Part shown: positions 62,375 to 64,000 of the stretch, piece after piece
Position numbering within the stretch: position 1 is the first letter of the stretch
How the letters are laid out: the number at the start of each line of letters is the position of its first letter
Assembly (NCBI RefSeq): GCF_018861295.1
Contig: NZ_JAHLDM010000022.1
Span: 1 to 64,000, forward strand
DNA: 64,000 nucleotides
Direction of reading: 5' to 3'
From: Clostridium_AD estertheticum_D
GTDB taxonomy: Bacteria > Bacillota > Clostridia > Clostridiales > Clostridiaceae
Program-made: the position numbers and the translations under genes
The notes under the pieces: generated by a model
What the model was told of the DNA's origin: nothing
The model's input: the letters and a program-made list of their open reading frames with translations, nothing else
The model's database searches: none

Positions 62375-63622
62375 TTACCGAAGTATTGGTAATGTAGATC
62401 CTCCATAAGGCATTGTCAATACTTTAGCATCGGTGCCTTGTTCTTGATAAGCCTTGTTTATAGCATCCTGAACATTACTAAAAGGTACCATAAATATTTT
62501 GCGTACAAAGTCTTCTTCCATTTCAGATACTAAAAATATCTTTGAATTTTGTAGTACCATTGCAATTGCTGCAGCTTTATGCCCTCCAAGTTCAAAATTC
62601 TTTTGTATGTCAACAATCAAACTCTGTGGAGAACTTGCATTAATCATCCATTTTTCAAATACTTTTTCACCAAGTCCTTCTAAACAAGATGCCACCAAAA
62701 TTATAATTCCACCCTTTTTAACCGCATTTTTTGCATTATCTAGAGCTTTTTGAGATTGGTACATATTAATGTCTTTTGGATATCCACCTGGTGTTGTAAT
62801 CACAATATCTGCTTTATTTTTAATTTCTATTTTATTAGCTAAATCTAAAAATCTACATCCTTCTCTATGTGCTTTTATAAAATGCCCAGCCACAGCCTTA
62901 ATAATTTGTTTCTTTTTATCTAAAACTACATTTACAATAAAATCTATTGATATAGTTTCTATTGCTTCTTCTAAATCTAATCGAACTGGATTAGTATCTA
63001 TGTTCCCAGTTTTAGCTTCTTCTTCAACCATTCTACTGTGATTTGCTTGAATTGCAGCTCTAGTAGAAACTCCAGGCATAATTGCCTTTGCACCACCACT
63101 GTATCCAGCAAAATAATGATATTCTATATTTCCAAGACAAATTCTTATATCCGCATCTGCTACCTCAGTAAAAATATCTATTGGTGTTCCTCGTTTTGTG
63201 AATCCTAAATGCTTAAAATCCATTGGGTTACTGTCTATACATCTAATTTTGTTATATATTGATTCACCTAATAAGTATTTTTTCTCATCCTCTGTATGTG
63301 GTCTATGACTCCCAATTGCTAAAACAATTGTTATATCACTATAACATACCCCAGCCTCTTCTAGTTCCTTAATTACTACTGGAATTACCATCTTACTTGG
63401 CATTGGCCTTGTAATATCGCTAGTTATAATAACAATTTTTTTACCTTTCTTAACAATCTCTTTTAATCTTTCTGATCCAATTGGATTATCCATTGCTCTA
63501 TTAACTTCTTCTTCATTCATTAAATCTACTTCTATTTTATTAGGTAAAATTTCTCCAATAAAATTTTCTTTTTCTATGTTAAATTTTATTGTTTTCTTTC
63601 CAAAACCAAATTCAAATTCCAT
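62375..63622 (-). CDS. larA: LarA-family nickel-pincer racemase/epimerase
   Basis: 415 residues. By spacing to the known lactate racemase, the catalytic and cofactor residues D69, R72, H109, H169, K179 and H195 are all present (SDITRP, GSHRPH, HYFAGYSGGAKAIMPG, QANHSRM). LarA enzymes use a nickel-pincer nucleotide to racemise lactate or other 2-hydroxyacids. No larB, larC or larE genes are in the window. It lies downstream of a dicarboxylate/anion transporter gene on the same strand, so the substrate may be a hydroxyacid imported by it. Specificity is not proven. Confidence 0.87.
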   Translation of the reverse strand: MEFEFGFGKKTIKFNIEKENFIGEILPNKIEVDLMNEEEVNRAMDNPIGSERLKEIVKKGKKIVIITSDITRPMPSKMVIPVVIKELEEAGVCYSDITIVLAIGSHRPHTEDEKKYLLGESIYNKIRCIDSNPMDFKHLGFTKRGTPIDIFTEVADADIRICLGNIEYHYFAGYSGGAKAIMPGVSTRAAIQANHSRMVEEEAKTGNIDTNPVRLDLEEAIETISIDFIVNVVLDKKKQIIKAVAGHFIKAHREGCRFLDLANKIEIKNKADIVITTPGGYPKDINMYQSQKALDNAKNAVKKGGIIILVASCLEGLGEKVFEKWMINASSPQSLIVDIQKNFELGGHKAAAIAMVLQNSKIFLVSEMEEDFVRKIFMVPFSNVQDAINKAYQEQGTDAKVLTMPYGGSTLPILR

Positions 63623-63694
63623 CTAAACTCACCCCCACTTAAATTTTAATATTACTAATTCTTATCTTTTCATAAGTTAGTTAACAATATCATT

Positions 63695-63773
63695 ACTCAT
63701 ATTCCGCTGAACACATAAAACCTTAGTTTATTTAAATATAGTAAATATGAAAATCATTGCGCGGAATATGAGT
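63695..63773. other. 13-bp inverted repeat between transporter and larA
   Basis: Exact arms 63695-63707 and 63761-63773 are separated by 53 bases. It lies in the gap after the transporter stop and could be an operator pair or an mRNA structure. No T run follows, so it is unlikely to be a simple terminator. Confidence 0.55.
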
Positions 63774-63806
63774 CATTAAATAGCTTTAATTCTTATTGAA
63801 TTATAT

Positions 63807-64000
63807 TTAATATAATCCAATAATTTTCCACCATACAAAACCTCCACCAATCCATATAACAAAGTACGCTAATCCAATAATGAAGTTTAAACTCCACCAT
63901 TTATTCTGACTTACATACCCTGATCCAAAAAGGATAGGTGCGGGACCACTGCTATAATGTGTAGTTGAAGCAAATAAATTTCCAAATACTCCTAAACTTA
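63807..64000 (-). CDS. DASS-family dicarboxylate/anion:sodium symporter, C-terminus (partial)
   Basis: The minus-strand frame is open from the right edge to TAA 63807-63809 and gives about 64 residues. The segment THYSSGPAPILFGSGYV followed by NKWWSLNFIIGL and a final membrane helix is typical of the C-terminus of CitT/DASS transporters. It precedes the larA-like gene and probably shares its transcript. Confidence 0.8.
   Translation of the reverse strand, partial: SLGVFGNLFASTTHYSSGPAPILFGSGYVSQNKWWSLNFIIGLAYFVIWIGGGFVWWKIIGLY

Overview
The window is AT-rich, densely coded DNA. Its strong GGAGG-type ribosome binding sites and gene families (4-hydroxybutyryl-CoA dehydratase, CBS-PAS sigma-54 activator, CamA-like methylase, MutS2, U32 protease, LarA) point to an anaerobic Firmicute, most likely a Clostridium sensu stricto related to the C. 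kluyveri type. The species cannot be fixed from the sequence alone. Almost everything from 218 to 49489 is on the minus strand.

Region 1 (1-8760) is a 4-aminobutyrate/4-hydroxybutyrate fermentation block: GABA aminotransferase, APC permease, 4-hydroxybutyrate dehydrogenase, a NifU-type Fe-S protein, 4-hydroxybutyryl-CoA dehydratase and a CBS-PAS-AAA+-Fis sigma-54 activator. Near-consensus -24/-12 promoters lie before the dehydrogenase (4375-4391) and the dehydratase (6913-6929). A short decayed piece of a second sigma-54 activator lies at 4653-4718. No CoA-transferase for 4-hydroxybutyrate is present.

Region 2 (8820-13015) is the most unusual part. A third sigma-54 promoter (12999-13015) drives four overlapping or near-touching genes: acyl carrier protein, AMP-forming acyl ligase, LuxE-like acyl-protein synthetase and LuxC-like acyl reductase. 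The activator gene follows directly. The ligase gene is interrupted by a one-base shift at a nine-A run that matches a dnaX-type A-AAA-AAG slippery site. This looks like an uncharacterised, sigma-54-controlled carboxylate-reducing module.

Region 3 (13023-17040) holds a CamA-like orphan adenine methylase, a cyclodeaminase-family protein, an EamA exporter and a nitroreductase.

Region 4 (17093-49489) is a large surface-glycan locus: two flippases, two O-antigen polymerase/ligase proteins, an initiating phosphoglycosyl transferase, WecB/WecG-type ManNAc genes, several GT-B glycosyltransferases, a polysaccharide deacetylase, a complete CMP-legionaminic acid gene set (legC, B, ptmE, legH, G, I, F), a WbpA/WbpB/WbpD-like trio lacking an obvious WbpE, and galU and phosphoglucomutase for precursor supply. 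One glycosyltransferase appears to start at ATT.

Region 5 (49806-64000) is mostly housekeeping: a lysine/arginine-type decarboxylase, an unknown protein, DUF523, mutS2, a U32 protease, a TetM-like GTPase, a CPBP membrane protease of foreign-looking composition next to a 208-bp palindrome, a lone glycosyltransferase, a LarA-family protein and the end of a DASS anion transporter. I saw no rRNA, tRNA, CRISPR array or intact insertion sequence.
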